Notes under the pieces: generated by a model
Databases searched by the model: none
What the model saw: the letters and a program-made list of their open reading frames with translations, nothing else
What the model was told of the DNA's origin: nothing
Shown here: piece by piece, positions 1 to 7,426 of the stretch
Layout of the letters: each line of letters starts with the position of its first letter
Numbering within the stretch: position 1 is the stretch's first letter
Position numbers and translations under genes: made by a program
Source: Proteobacteria bacterium UBA1847
Lineage (GTDB): Bacteria; Pseudomonadota; Gammaproteobacteria; Steroidobacterales; Woeseiaceae
DNA: 13,510 nt
NCBI GenBank assembly: GCA_002338605.1
Contig: DDIP01000078.1
Coordinates: 1-13,510 of the forward strand
Reading direction: 5' to 3'

Positions 1-750
1 AGATGCGCCCGGCGCAGCTGGACACCCGCCCAATCCGCCGAGCGATGAATCAAGAGTTCGGATTCCTTCCTCCAACCCGGCCGCAGCATTGGCCAGGCCG
101 AGACCGCGCGTATTGTGCAGATGCAAAGACTGAAGGCCATCGTCGCCTACCTCAGATTTAACACGACGCACAAGGCGCGTTACCTGTCGAGGGTTTGCGT
201 AACCGGACGTATCCGATAGGCCGATTTCATCGCAGCCGGCATTCATCAGCAGGCCCGCAATACGAACCACAGTATCCTCCGCGACAGGGCCTTCGATACT
301 GCAGCCAAATGCGGTTGCCAGTCCAACCTCTATTTTGGGTTGCGATGAGGCTGGTAGCGACCTGACTTCATCCACAATCCTGCGTACTTCCGCGATCATC
401 TCAGAAACAGGCTTGCGCAAATTAGCCAGGCTATGTTTTTCACTGACTGAAACAGGAATGGATAACTTGTGAACGCCGGCGCGAATCGCGTCTTTCAGTC
501 CCTGAACGTTGGGGACTAGTGCGGCAACACATAAATCCGGAATTTGCAACGCGTGAGCGACGACTTCTGCGGTGTCTGCCAACTGTGGAAATAACTTGGG
601 CGAAACAAAAGACCCAACCTCGATCTCCGATACGCCGGCTTCAGCCTCGGCAGTAATCCACCGCTTCTTGACGCTTGTCGGCATTATCGCCGCTAGGTTT
701 TGCAAGCCATCTCTGGGCCCAACTTCGCTGATTTCTACTTTTTCTGACAT
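1..750 (-). CDS. HMG-CoA lyase family protein (3' end truncated by window edge)
   Basis: This gene was read by translating the minus strand from the ATG at 750-748; the frame stays open for 250 codons to the window edge. Family members are near 300 residues, so about 50 C-terminal residues are missing. Seen: EVGPRDGLQN at residues 9-18, with the Arg13 and Asp14 typical of the HMGL/DRE-TIM aldolase family; FVSPK at 48-52; an HLHNTRG stretch with metal-binding His210 and His212; and GGLGGCP at 238-244, whose Cys243 matches the catalytic cysteine of HMG-CoA lyase. The known family reaction is cleavage of a 3-hydroxy-3-methyl acyl-CoA (HMG-CoA to acetoacetate plus acetyl-CoA) in the cytoplasm. 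The HNTRG form differs from the mitochondrial HDTYG form, so a related substrate such as a citramalyl-type CoA ester is possible. A weak GCAGG ribosome site lies 5 bases before the start. It is divergent from a class III CoA transferase, its likely partner. Confidence 0.9.
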   Translation of the reverse strand, partial: MSEKVEISEVGPRDGLQNLAAIMPTSVKKRWITAEAEAGVSEIEVGSFVSPKLFPQLADTAEVVAHALQIPDLCVAALVPNVQGLKDAIRAGVHKLSIPVSVSEKHSLANLRKPVSEMIAEVRRIVDEVRSLPASSQPKIEVGLATAFGCSIEGPVAEDTVVRIAGLLMNAGCDEIGLSDTSGYANPRQVTRLVRRVKSEVGDDGLQSLHLHNTRGLGLANAAAGLEEGIRTLDSSLGGLGGCPAAPGAS

Positions 751-880
751 TAGCCTGCGCCCGTCATCGTCACTGTGTTTTTTCAGAAGCTATCAGAAGA
801 CCCAATTGTGCCACAGAGTTGTACTATTGATATACTTATAATATGTTTCTGGCGAACCTGAGGATGGGAGATAGTATCCA
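751..880. promoter_or_regulatory. Divergent intergenic region with candidate promoter for the CoA transferase
   Basis: These 130 bases separate the divergent lyase and CoA-transferase genes and become AT-rich at the right end. On the plus strand, TTGTAC (819-824) and TATGTT (842-847) are 17 bases apart and could be -35 and -10 elements. A perfect TATAAT also occurs at 837-842, but its spacing to TTGTAC is too short at 12 bases. A GGGAG ribosome site at 866-870 lies 10 bases before the GTG start at 881. The 8-mer TTATAATA at 836-843 also occurs in the regulator/amidohydrolase gap at 3019-3026, but its flanks differ, so a shared operator is only a weak idea. I could not identify a convincing minus-strand promoter for the lyase. 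Confidence 0.35.
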
Positions 881-2092
881 GTGAACGAGAATCGCCAATT
901 GCCGATCGCAAATATCAAGGTCATTGAGATTTCCCACATGATCATGGGTCCGGCGGTCGGCGTTGTGCTGGCGGACCTTGGCGCGGACGTTTGCAAGATT
1001 GAGCCCCCCGGCGGGGACCATACCCGTAGACTCCCTGGTGCTGGAGCCGGTTACTTTCCCATGTACAACCGGAATAAGACGAGCGTTGCAATTGACCTGA
1101 AGTCCGACGACGGTCTCAATGTCGTTAAAAAGATGCTTGAATCAGCTGACGTGCTTATCGAAAATTTTCGTCCCGGGGCGATGAAAAAGCTGGGCCTCGG
1201 CTATGACGATGTCAAAGTTATTAATCCACGATTGATTTATTGCTCGGAGAAGGGCTTCCTCGATGGTCCCTACGATCATCGTACTGCTCTCGATGAGGTA
1301 GCACAGATGATGGGAGGGTTGGCGTACATGACCGGCCCACCGGGACGTCCTTTGCGTGCCGGCGCGTCCGTTATCGACGTCATGGGTGGACTATTTGGCG
1401 TAATCGGCATACTCGCCGCGCTGGAGGAACGGCACAGAACAGGGTGCGGTCAGCATATCAAGAGCAGCCTGTTTGAAAGTGCAGTATTTCTTGTCGGACA
1501 GCATATGGCACAGGGTGCTGTAACGGGTGAACCAGTTCCGCCGATGCCGGTAAGAAAGTCTGCATGGGCAATATACGATCTATTTGAAACATCTGATGGC
1601 AGCAGCGTATTCATCGGTGTCGTATCCGACGCTCATTGGGCCAGTTTTTGTCGAATAGTCAATTTGCAAGAACTGTTGGACGACGAGCGTTTCACGACCA
1701 ACAGTGACCGTGTTGAACACAAACAGGATTTGATGGTATCTGTACGTGCCGCAATCAAACAGTTTGACAGTTCGGAGTTGATGAAAGTTTTGGAGGCAGA
1801 GGGCTTGCCGTTTGCGCCAATCGTAAAACCCGAAGATCTTTTTGACGATACTCACCTAAACGCTTCAGAAGGCTTGCTTGACGTAGAGCTGCACAGAGGC
1901 AATCAACCGCTGACACGTCTGCCCGCACTGCCGCTACAAATGGGTGGGCGACGATTTGGTGTCCGGCTACAGCCGCCCTACATCGGGCAACACAGTGTCG
2001 GAGCCTTGCAACAGATCGGACTATCAACAGAACAGATCCAGGATTTGATCAAGAAGGAAATAGTTTTTGAGAGCTCAGCCAAGCGCGATTAA
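881..2092 (+). CDS. Class III CoA-transferase (CaiB/BaiF family)
   Basis: A 403-residue protein with a GTG start, chosen because GGGAG lies 10 bases upstream and the family N-terminus follows at once. Family signatures in order: KVIEISHMIMGPAVGVVLADLGADVCKIE-type opening at residues 13-41; NRNKTSVAIDLKS at 63-75; ENFRPGAMKKLGLGYDD around 94-110; and RAGASVIDVMGG at 159-170. Asp166 aligns with the catalytic aspartate (Asp169) of formyl-CoA transferase. Length is normal for the family, which works as cytoplasmic dimers moving CoA between carboxylic acids through acyl-enzyme anhydride and thioester intermediates. Its substrate cannot be read from sequence. The divergent HMG-CoA-lyase-like gene suggests a 3-hydroxy-3-methylglutarate- or citramalate-like acid; the human SUGCT enzyme of this same family uses such dicarboxylates. 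It converges with the GntR gene, leaving 37 bases between the stops. No truncation or missing motif was seen. Confidence 0.93.
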   Translation: MNENRQLPIANIKVIEISHMIMGPAVGVVLADLGADVCKIEPPGGDHTRRLPGAGAGYFPMYNRNKTSVAIDLKSDDGLNVVKKMLESADVLIENFRPGAMKKLGLGYDDVKVINPRLIYCSEKGFLDGPYDHRTALDEVAQMMGGLAYMTGPPGRPLRAGASVIDVMGGLFGVIGILAALEERHRTGCGQHIKSSLFESAVFLVGQHMAQGAVTGEPVPPMPVRKSAWAIYDLFETSDGSSVFIGVVSDAHWASFCRIVNLQELLDDERFTTNSDRVEHKQDLMVSVRAAIKQFDSSELMKVLEAEGLPFAPIVKPEDLFDDTHLNASEGLLDVELHRGNQPLTRLPALPLQMGGRRFGVRLQPPYIGQHSVGALQQIGLSTEQIQDLIKKEIVFESSAKRD

Positions 2093-2129
2093 GGGGACTG
2101 GATCAGTGTTGTTTCCTCGACCAGTACGG

Positions 2130-2966
2130 CTATTCTGCGATGGCCCACTTGTTCACGCCTTCTGCTTCAACACGTGACAGGTTGAGATTGAGTTGGTAGA
2201 GATCCGGACGATAGTGAACGACTATGTGTTCAACTGGCCGGTCGTCGACATCGAAGACAACACGCGATACTTTCAGAAGAGCAGAGCCAACGTTTATGCC
2301 CAGCGCCGGTCCGATCGTGCTATCGGCCAGGGTTGCAGATAGAGACTGCGTAGCGTGGCTGATCTTATGGCCGGCACCTTCAATCAGCGTGAGCATTGGA
2401 TGCTTCTTGATGTCTTTCTGACCGTACTTTCGTCCAATATCTTCCGGGATATGCGTAACTGCATAGGAAAAAGCCTGCTTGTTTTTTCGTCTGATTCGCA
2501 CCGCTCGCTGCACGATATCGTCGATACGAATACCTAGAGTCTTAGCAACTGACTGTTTGGCACGTACGTAGGAAAACTCCAGCAGTTCGACATCTGTTTC
2601 CAGAGCCATAGCAAGCAAGTTCTCCATAAGCCCGATGGTATTACCTGTTACTGATGACAACGGTGGCCTGGAAACTACGGTGGTCCCGTGGCCGCGCCGT
2701 CTGACCACCAAGCCTTCGGCTGCGAGTTGGGCGAGGGCTCTCCGCGCGGTGATTCGCGATACACCAAACGACTTTTCAATTTCATGTTCGCTCGGAATGC
2801 GGCTACCCATTCCGTACGTGCCAGATACGATCTTATCCAGCAAGACGACGTAGATTTGATGGTAAAGGGGTGTGGGCAACTCGGGATCAACACCGAGGAA
2901 CCCGGCTGAATCGGTTCGTGACCTGGAGTGCTTTTTTGGCGTCACGGCGGGTCTACGCCAGTCCAC
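2130..2966 (-). CDS. GntR family (HutC subfamily) transcriptional regulator with UTRA domain
   Basis: A 278-residue regulator with two clear parts. Residues about 32-100 form the GntR winged helix-turn-helix: PLYHQIYVVLLDKIVSGTYG, then SRIPSEHEIEKSFGVSRIT, then the wing RRRGHGTTVV. Residues about 110-265 look like a UTRA effector-binding domain, including RAVRIRR, FSYAVTHIPEDIG and the closing VEHIVVHYRPDLYQLNL. HutC-type proteins are usually repressors released by a small metabolite, often a pathway intermediate. The GTG at 2966 is the most upstream in-frame start, since a stop lies at 2990-2988. No strong ribosome site was seen, and a GTG at codon 8 is an alternative start; the first 25 residues are unlike the family and may not be translated. 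It is divergent from the amidohydrolase operon, the arrangement expected of a local regulator. The palindrome at 3017-3029 is its most plausible binding site. Confidence 0.92.
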   Translation of the reverse strand: MDWRRPAVTPKKHSRSRTDSAGFLGVDPELPTPLYHQIYVVLLDKIVSGTYGMGSRIPSEHEIEKSFGVSRITARRALAQLAAEGLVVRRRGHGTTVVSRPPLSSVTGNTIGLMENLLAMALETDVELLEFSYVRAKQSVAKTLGIRIDDIVQRAVRIRRKNKQAFSYAVTHIPEDIGRKYGQKDIKKHPMLTLIEGAGHKISHATQSLSATLADSTIGPALGINVGSALLKVSRVVFDVDDRPVEHIVVHYRPDLYQLNLNLSRVEAEGVNKWAIAE

Positions 2967-3016
2967 ATGGATTGATGTTACGAATCTTCACAATACTCGC
3001 ATATGAATCATCGAAT

Positions 3017-3029
3017 TGTTATAATAACA
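3017..3029. promoter_or_regulatory. Perfect 13-bp palindrome, candidate GntR operator
   Basis: TGTTAT-A-ATAACA is an exact inverted repeat with 6-bp arms and one central base. A further ATAACA copy at 3029-3034 overlaps the right arm by one base. Short symmetrical AT-rich sites of this size are typical for dimers of GntR/HutC-type regulators, and the regulator gene starts only about 50 bases away. The site overlaps the best -10 candidates on both strands, so binding would repress both the regulator and the operon. Binding itself is an inference. Confidence 0.5.
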
Positions 3030-3091
3030 TAACATTTGGCTTCCTCAAATGACGTTCCGAATACAGTTTGTGTGACCGGTTAAGCCAACGA

Positions 3092-3100
3092 CAGGGAGGG
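3092..3100 (+). promoter_or_regulatory. Strong ribosome binding site that sets the amidohydrolase start
   Basis: The purine-rich CAGGGAGGG ends six bases before the ATG at 3107. It decides the start against the upstream in-frame TTG at 3068, which has no ribosome site and would add 13 residues unlike the amidohydrolase family. Confidence 0.8.
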
Positions 3101-3106
3101 TACTCG

Positions 3107-4573
3107 ATGAAATACGATCTTATCATTGGTAATGCACGAGTCGTACGTCCAGCGACTGACGATGTAGAGCGTTTGGATATTGGTATCCGGGATGGAAAAA
3201 TCGTGAAACTGCATGCGTCCATCGACGCATCAGAAGGCAAGAGCTTCTTCGACGCTGAGAATAAACTTGCGTTTCCAGGCTTGGTCGATGCGCATATGCA
3301 CACCGGTATATACAATCCTTTGGACGAGGATGCGTTAAGCGAAAGCAGGGCAGCGGCCATGGGGGGTGTCACGTCGTCCATTAACTATATGCGTACAGGC
3401 CAGTATTACCTGAACAAGTGTGGACCCTACCGTGAGTTTTACCCGGATGTTCTGAAGTTGTCAGAAGGTCACTTCTACGTTGACTACGCTTATCATCTGG
3501 CACCGATGATGAAAGAGCATATTGATGAGATTCCGGACCTCATCGAGAAATACGGCGTTACTTCGTTCAAGATATTCATGTTTTATGGCTCTCACGGTCT
3601 GCATGGCCGCTCGGACGATCAAGGATCGTTCCTTATGACCCCGCCTGGTGAAGTCTACGACCTTGCTCATTTCGAGTTCATAATGCGCGCAGTGTCGAGG
3701 TGCATCAAAGCGTACCCGGAAATTGCAGACTATACGTCTGTGAGTCTGCACTGTGAGACTGCTGAAATCATGGCCGCTTATACGAAATTGGTCGAAGAGG
3801 ACGGCAAGTTGACTGGACTGCGGGCCTATCATGAATCTCGGCCACCGCATTCAGAAGGCCTTGCGATCGCGATAGCCGCATACCTGGCGCATGAGACCGA
3901 TTGTTGCAACATCAACCTGTTACATCTTTCGTCACGTAAAGCGTTGGATGCCGCGGATCGTATGACAGTCGCCTTTCCGCATATCAACTTCAAGCGAGAA
4001 GTTACAATTGGACACCTACTATTGGACGTCGATGCTCCTTGTGGCCCTCATGCCAAAGTCAACCCGCCAATCAGGCCCCGCGAGGATGTAGAGGCGCTTT
4101 GGGCGGCAGTCAAGGACGGCAAAGTTGACTGGGTTGTCTCTGATCACGCGTGTTGCCGTGAAGAGATGAAGGTTGATCAACAACAGCCGGACAAAATATT
4201 CCTTGCCAAGTCGGGCTTCGGAGGCACTGAATACCTTCTGTCAGGACTGCTCAGCGAAGGGTCTCGGCGCGGCATCAGTCTGAATCGAATAGCTGAGCTC
4301 GTGTGCTGGAATCCTTCACGGCGGTACGGTTTGTTGAGCAAGGGAGATATCGCCCCAGGCTTCGACGCCGACGTTGTCCTGGTCGACCCGGAAATGAGCT
4401 TCGTTGTAAGTGCGCAAGAGTCTGAGTCCAGCCAGGGATATACGCCGCTCGAGGGTCAAGAGTTAAAAGGCAAGGTTGAGCAAACTTTCTTGCGCGGAGC
4501 TCTGATTTATGACAACGGTGAGATCAAGGGGAAGCCAGATGGAAAATACCTCAGCCGCCCATACTCAGGTTAG
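3107..4573 (+). CDS. Dihydropyrimidinase/hydantoinase-like cyclic amidohydrolase
   Basis: A 488-residue metal-dependent amidohydrolase of normal length for the family. The binuclear-metal ligands are all visible: His63 and His65 (DAHMH), carboxylated Lys155 (TSFKIFMFY), His215 (SLHCE), His273 (LLHLSS) and Asp346 (VVSDH). Tyr160 lies five residues after the lysine, as the catalytic tyrosine does in dihydropyrimidinases. The C-terminal NPSRRYGL and GDIAPGFDADVVLVD stretches are standard. Known relatives hydrolyse cyclic amides such as dihydropyrimidines, hydantoins and allantoin in the cytoplasm. The substrate loop reads SGFGGTEYLL at 369-378, where true dihydropyrimidinases carry an NGxxGxE-type sequence, so the natural substrate is probably different. 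No signal peptide is seen. It is the first gene of the plus-strand cluster and ends 48 bases before the molybdenum subunit gene. Confidence 0.9.
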   Translation: MKYDLIIGNARVVRPATDDVERLDIGIRDGKIVKLHASIDASEGKSFFDAENKLAFPGLVDAHMHTGIYNPLDEDALSESRAAAMGGVTSSINYMRTGQYYLNKCGPYREFYPDVLKLSEGHFYVDYAYHLAPMMKEHIDEIPDLIEKYGVTSFKIFMFYGSHGLHGRSDDQGSFLMTPPGEVYDLAHFEFIMRAVSRCIKAYPEIADYTSVSLHCETAEIMAAYTKLVEEDGKLTGLRAYHESRPPHSEGLAIAIAAYLAHETDCCNINLLHLSSRKALDAADRMTVAFPHINFKREVTIGHLLLDVDAPCGPHAKVNPPIRPREDVEALWAAVKDGKVDWVVSDHACCREEMKVDQQQPDKIFLAKSGFGGTEYLLSGLLSEGSRRGISLNRIAELVCWNPSRRYGLLSKGDIAPGFDADVVLVDPEMSFVVSAQESESSQGYTPLEGQELKGKVEQTFLRGALIYDNGEIKGKPDGKYLSRPYSG

Positions 4574-4621
4574 TGCCATGTTGTGGCCTAGGGCGCAAGG
4601 ATTGTTTGAGGCTCATCAATC

Positions 4622-7426
4622 ATGAAGAGAACACAGAAAATGGCCAGCCCGCCGCAAATGCCAGCCTCCAAAGGCCGTCGCACATTCCTGAGGCAGCTTC
4701 TTGCATCCAGTACCCTCCTTACTTTGAATCATGCCCCGATCGCTGCCAGCGCTCCCCAACCATCAGGTGAAAAGGCCTACCGAAATTTCGAGGACATCTA
4801 CCGAAAAAAATGGACATGGGATCGGGTGGTGCGCGGCACCCACGGTACCAACTGTGCGGGCAACTGTGCCTTTAACGTCTATGTGAAAGATGGAATCGTA
4901 TGGAGAGAGGAACAGCAGGGTGTGTATGGTTCATCCGGCGATGCGCCAGACTATGGACCGCGCGGCTGCCAGAAAGGGCTGAGGCACAGTAAGTACATGT
5001 ACGGCTCACAGCGAGTTCTGTATCCGATGAAATCGATTGGTGAGCGCGGAAACGGAAAGTGGGAACGAATAAGTTGGCACCAGGCGACGACTGAAATCGC
5101 CGACAAGTTTCTCGATCTGGTTGTTGCACATGGACCGGAATGTATCTCTTACGGTAGTGGCACACAGATGGCGCTCAAGCGCGCATCATTTTGTAGTTTA
5201 GCCCGCTTCGCAAACATTACTGGCGTCACTGTTCCTGAATTTTTGTCCGGTGTCGGCGACCTGCCGAGCGGAATTCAAATGACACTTGGCCAGATACACA
5301 CCAGCGACACTATGGCCGCTGTTTACAAGTCGCGTTGTGTCTTGGTCTGGATGAGTAACCCGGCGGTGACGCGCATTCCGGACGCACACTTTTTTTGGGA
5401 TGCGAAGTACAACGGAACGGAGGTCATCGCAATTTCGCCAGAGTTCACGCCAACTGCAATGCATTCAAGTCTCTGGGTTAACCCGAAACCTGGAACTGAT
5501 ACGGCTTTGGCGATGGCAATGGTTAACGTAATTCTGGAAGAGCGGCTGTTCAAGGCCAACTACATTCGGGAGCAGAGCGACTTACCGTTGTTGGTGAGGA
5601 TGGACAATAAGCGGTTTTTACGGGCTGAGGATTTTGCAACTCAAAGCGACGCGACAGCGGATGGCGGCGGATTCTATATTTGGGACGAGGCGACAGATTC
5701 TGTAGCCCGGGCGCCGGGGTCCGGAACTGGAAATGACCAGGCCGCAACCTTGAAGCTGGGCAAATTGCGTCCGGCGTTGGAGGGCCGCTGGCGCGTACAA
5801 GGGCTCGACGGTGTTATTGAAGTCACGACAGCATTTGAACTTCTGAAAGTACGAGCTGCCGAACACGCCCCGGAGTTGATGTCCGAATTGACAGGCGTTA
5901 ATGCGAACGTAATTCGCAAAATTGCACGAACTTTTGCGGCCGCGGAGCCGGCGATGATTTTTTCGGGCTATGCGGCGTGTAAGTGGCTACATGGAGATAT
6001 TCTGCAACGGTCTATGCTGCTATTGCTTTCACTAACCGGCAATATTGGTCCCGAAGGTGGCGGATTACAGATTGGCAACTCGGCTAAGACTCAAACAATG
6101 GCTTTCGCATTTGATGGCATCGGTGTGGCGTTTCGCGGTATTTCTGGGACCACCTGGGACTACGATCACGCGAAAATGAAACAGCTGAATCAGGAGACTT
6201 ACGGGAAAAAACTTGCGCAAGAGTTCGACGATTACTATCAGGAGAGCATCCGCAAAGGATGGTATCCCAGCCATAGCAGCAAAGGCTGGAAGATGGGCTT
6301 CTTCGCCGGGAACAACGGCGCAAATTGGCGGGCATCGGGCAAGCGCTGGAGAAAAAGTGCACTTGAAGAGCTTGAGCTCATTGTATCCCTCGTCCCGGAT
6401 GCCGGTGTAACGTCCCATTACTCAGACTACGTATTGCCGATTGCTCATCATTACGAACGCGCCGACATGATGCTTCAGTCAAGGACACCTTACGTTCAGG
6501 TGCTTGATGTTGCAGTGCCTCCGTTAGGGGAGGCTGTGGACGATTGGGAGGCAAACCGACTCCTCGCCGAAGCAATTGGCCGTAGAGCGAAAGAACGTGG
6601 TATCGGAATTATCGATGATGTGATCGACGGTCGACGCGTACAGCGAGACTATAGGCGGTGTCTTGAGCTGTATACGATGAATGGGAAAATCAAGAGTGCC
6701 AAAGATGTCTGTCAATACATTATAGATACAACACCAGGCATCCCCAAAATACCCTTTGCCGAACTTGCGGAGAAGGGCGTAGTTCGAGTTAACGGTTCCG
6801 AACGAACAACCTGGGACGACAAGGAGACGACCTATCACTCTGAAGTTTTTGAGAGTGTGCGTGACAAAGTGCCGTATCAGACTGTGTCCGGCCGGCAATC
6901 ATTCTATATTGACCACGAGTGGTTCCTTGAGTTTGATGAGGCACTGCCGGCTCACAAGAAACCGCTACATAATGAAGGTTATCCACTACGCATGATGATG
7001 GGGCATGCCCGGCATGGAATTCACAGTATGTGGCGGGATGACTCGTTCCTGCTGAGCCTGCAACGTGGTGAACCAGATATATACATCAATCCTGACGACG
7101 CTGCGGAACGCGACGTGAAAGACGGAGACACTGTCAGGATTTTCAATGATGCGGGTGAGTTTTTTGCCATGGCACATCTGAGTGCCGGAATTCAGCCATC
7201 CATGCTCTTCATGTACCACGGCTGGGATCCAATGATGTTCCGAAATCGCCAAAACTTTGGGGCCGTTATTTCGACAGCGGGACTGATTAAGCCAACAAGT
7301 ATGGCTGGCGGTTACGGGCAGATTGGATACAAGCCAGCGAGGTTTTCTCCGAATCAGACATACAAAGACTTCACATGCGACTTTGAAAAGGCGTCAGAAG
7401 AAGTTACGGCAGGAGAACCTGCATGA
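4622..7426 (+). CDS. Tat-exported molybdenum oxidoreductase catalytic subunit, NarG-like type II DMSO reductase family
   Basis: A 934-residue alpha subunit. Residues 17-45 form a Tat signal (KGRRTFLRQ, then a hydrophobic stretch ending near AASA), so it is probably periplasmic. The FS0 [4Fe-4S] site has the type II pattern His74-x3-Cys78-x3-Cys82-x33-Cys116. Asp213 in GVGDLPSG fits the Mo-coordinating aspartate of NarG, ethylbenzene and dimethylsulfide dehydrogenases. VTRIPDAHFFWDAKYNGTEV and LWVNPKPGTDTALAMA resemble NarG-family segments. GNIGPEGGG lies near 473, and the C-terminal molybdopterin-guanine-dinucleotide-binding domain begins near 788 (PLRMMMGHARHGIHSMW). Length is close to the EbdA/DdhA/SerA group and well below NarG. 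These enzymes oxidise or reduce small molecules with water as oxygen donor or product; the substrate here is unknown. GAGG lies 10 bases before the ATG. Its last four bases (ATGA) overlap the chaperone start, so the two are translationally coupled. Confidence 0.93.
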   Translation: MKRTQKMASPPQMPASKGRRTFLRQLLASSTLLTLNHAPIAASAPQPSGEKAYRNFEDIYRKKWTWDRVVRGTHGTNCAGNCAFNVYVKDGIVWREEQQGVYGSSGDAPDYGPRGCQKGLRHSKYMYGSQRVLYPMKSIGERGNGKWERISWHQATTEIADKFLDLVVAHGPECISYGSGTQMALKRASFCSLARFANITGVTVPEFLSGVGDLPSGIQMTLGQIHTSDTMAAVYKSRCVLVWMSNPAVTRIPDAHFFWDAKYNGTEVIAISPEFTPTAMHSSLWVNPKPGTDTALAMAMVNVILEERLFKANYIREQSDLPLLVRMDNKRFLRAEDFATQSDATADGGGFYIWDEATDSVARAPGSGTGNDQAATLKLGKLRPALEGRWRVQGLDGVIEVTTAFELLKVRAAEHAPELMSELTGVNANVIRKIARTFAAAEPAMIFSGYAACKWLHGDILQRSMLLLLSLTGNIGPEGGGLQIGNSAKTQTMAFAFDGIGVAFRGISGTTWDYDHAKMKQLNQETYGKKLAQEFDDYYQESIRKGWYPSHSSKGWKMGFFAGNNGANWRASGKRWRKSALEELELIVSLVPDAGVTSHYSDYVLPIAHHYERADMMLQSRTPYVQVLDVAVPPLGEAVDDWEANRLLAEAIGRRAKERGIGIIDDVIDGRRVQRDYRRCLELYTMNGKIKSAKDVCQYIIDTTPGIPKIPFAELAEKGVVRVNGSERTTWDDKETTYHSEVFESVRDKVPYQTVSGRQSFYIDHEWFLEFDEALPAHKKPLHNEGYPLRMMMGHARHGIHSMWRDDSFLLSLQRGEPDIYINPDDAAERDVKDGDTVRIFNDAGEFFAMAHLSAGIQPSMLFMYHGWDPMMFRNRQNFGAVISTAGLIKPTSMAGGYGQIGYKPARFSPNQTYKDFTCDFEKASEEVTAGEPA

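Larger units (their letters stand above)
2967..3106. promoter_or_regulatory. Divergent control region between the regulator and the catabolic operon
   Basis: This 140-base gap separates the minus-strand regulator from the plus-strand operon and is clearly AT-rich between about 2985 and 3050. A perfect TATAAT sits at 3020-3025 on the plus strand, without a good -35 at 16-18 bases upstream. On the minus strand, TTGAGG (3048-3043) and TATTAT (3026-3021) are 16 bases apart and make a reasonable promoter for the regulator gene. Both candidate -10 elements fall inside the palindrome at 3017-3029. A protein bound there would be placed to block both directions. The assignment of promoters is inference from sequence match only. 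Confidence 0.45.

Noticed and set aside
572..841. Plus-strand open frame of 89 codons
   Set aside because: It lies mostly antisense to the well-supported lyase gene, has low-complexity serine-rich content and no family resemblance.
836..843. TTATAATA shared with the regulator/operon gap, as a second GntR operator
   Set aside because: The flanking bases do not continue the palindrome, and an AT-only 8-mer can recur by chance.
2093..2129. Possible shared terminator between the convergent CoA transferase and regulator genes
   Set aside because: Only a 5-bp stem (ACTGG/CCAGT) with a 19-base loop can be drawn and there is no T-run, so it does not support a terminator call.
3068..3106. Upstream TTG start that would lengthen the amidohydrolase by 13 residues
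   Set aside because: It has no ribosome site, while a strong AGGGAGGG precedes the ATG at 3107, where the family N-terminus begins.
3461..3850. Minus-strand open frame of 129 codons inside the amidohydrolase gene
   Set aside because: It is fully antisense to a gene with intact catalytic residues and shows no motif of its own.
4573..4770. Open frame of 65 codons after the amidohydrolase
   Set aside because: Most of it overlaps the Tat signal region of the molybdenum subunit in another frame, and it lacks a ribosome site and any recognisable domain.
4622..7426. Assignment as a respiratory nitrate reductase NarG
   Set aside because: The protein is far shorter than NarG, has a full Tat signal with a predicted cleavage region, and lacks a NarI-like partner; it fits the periplasmic type II group better.
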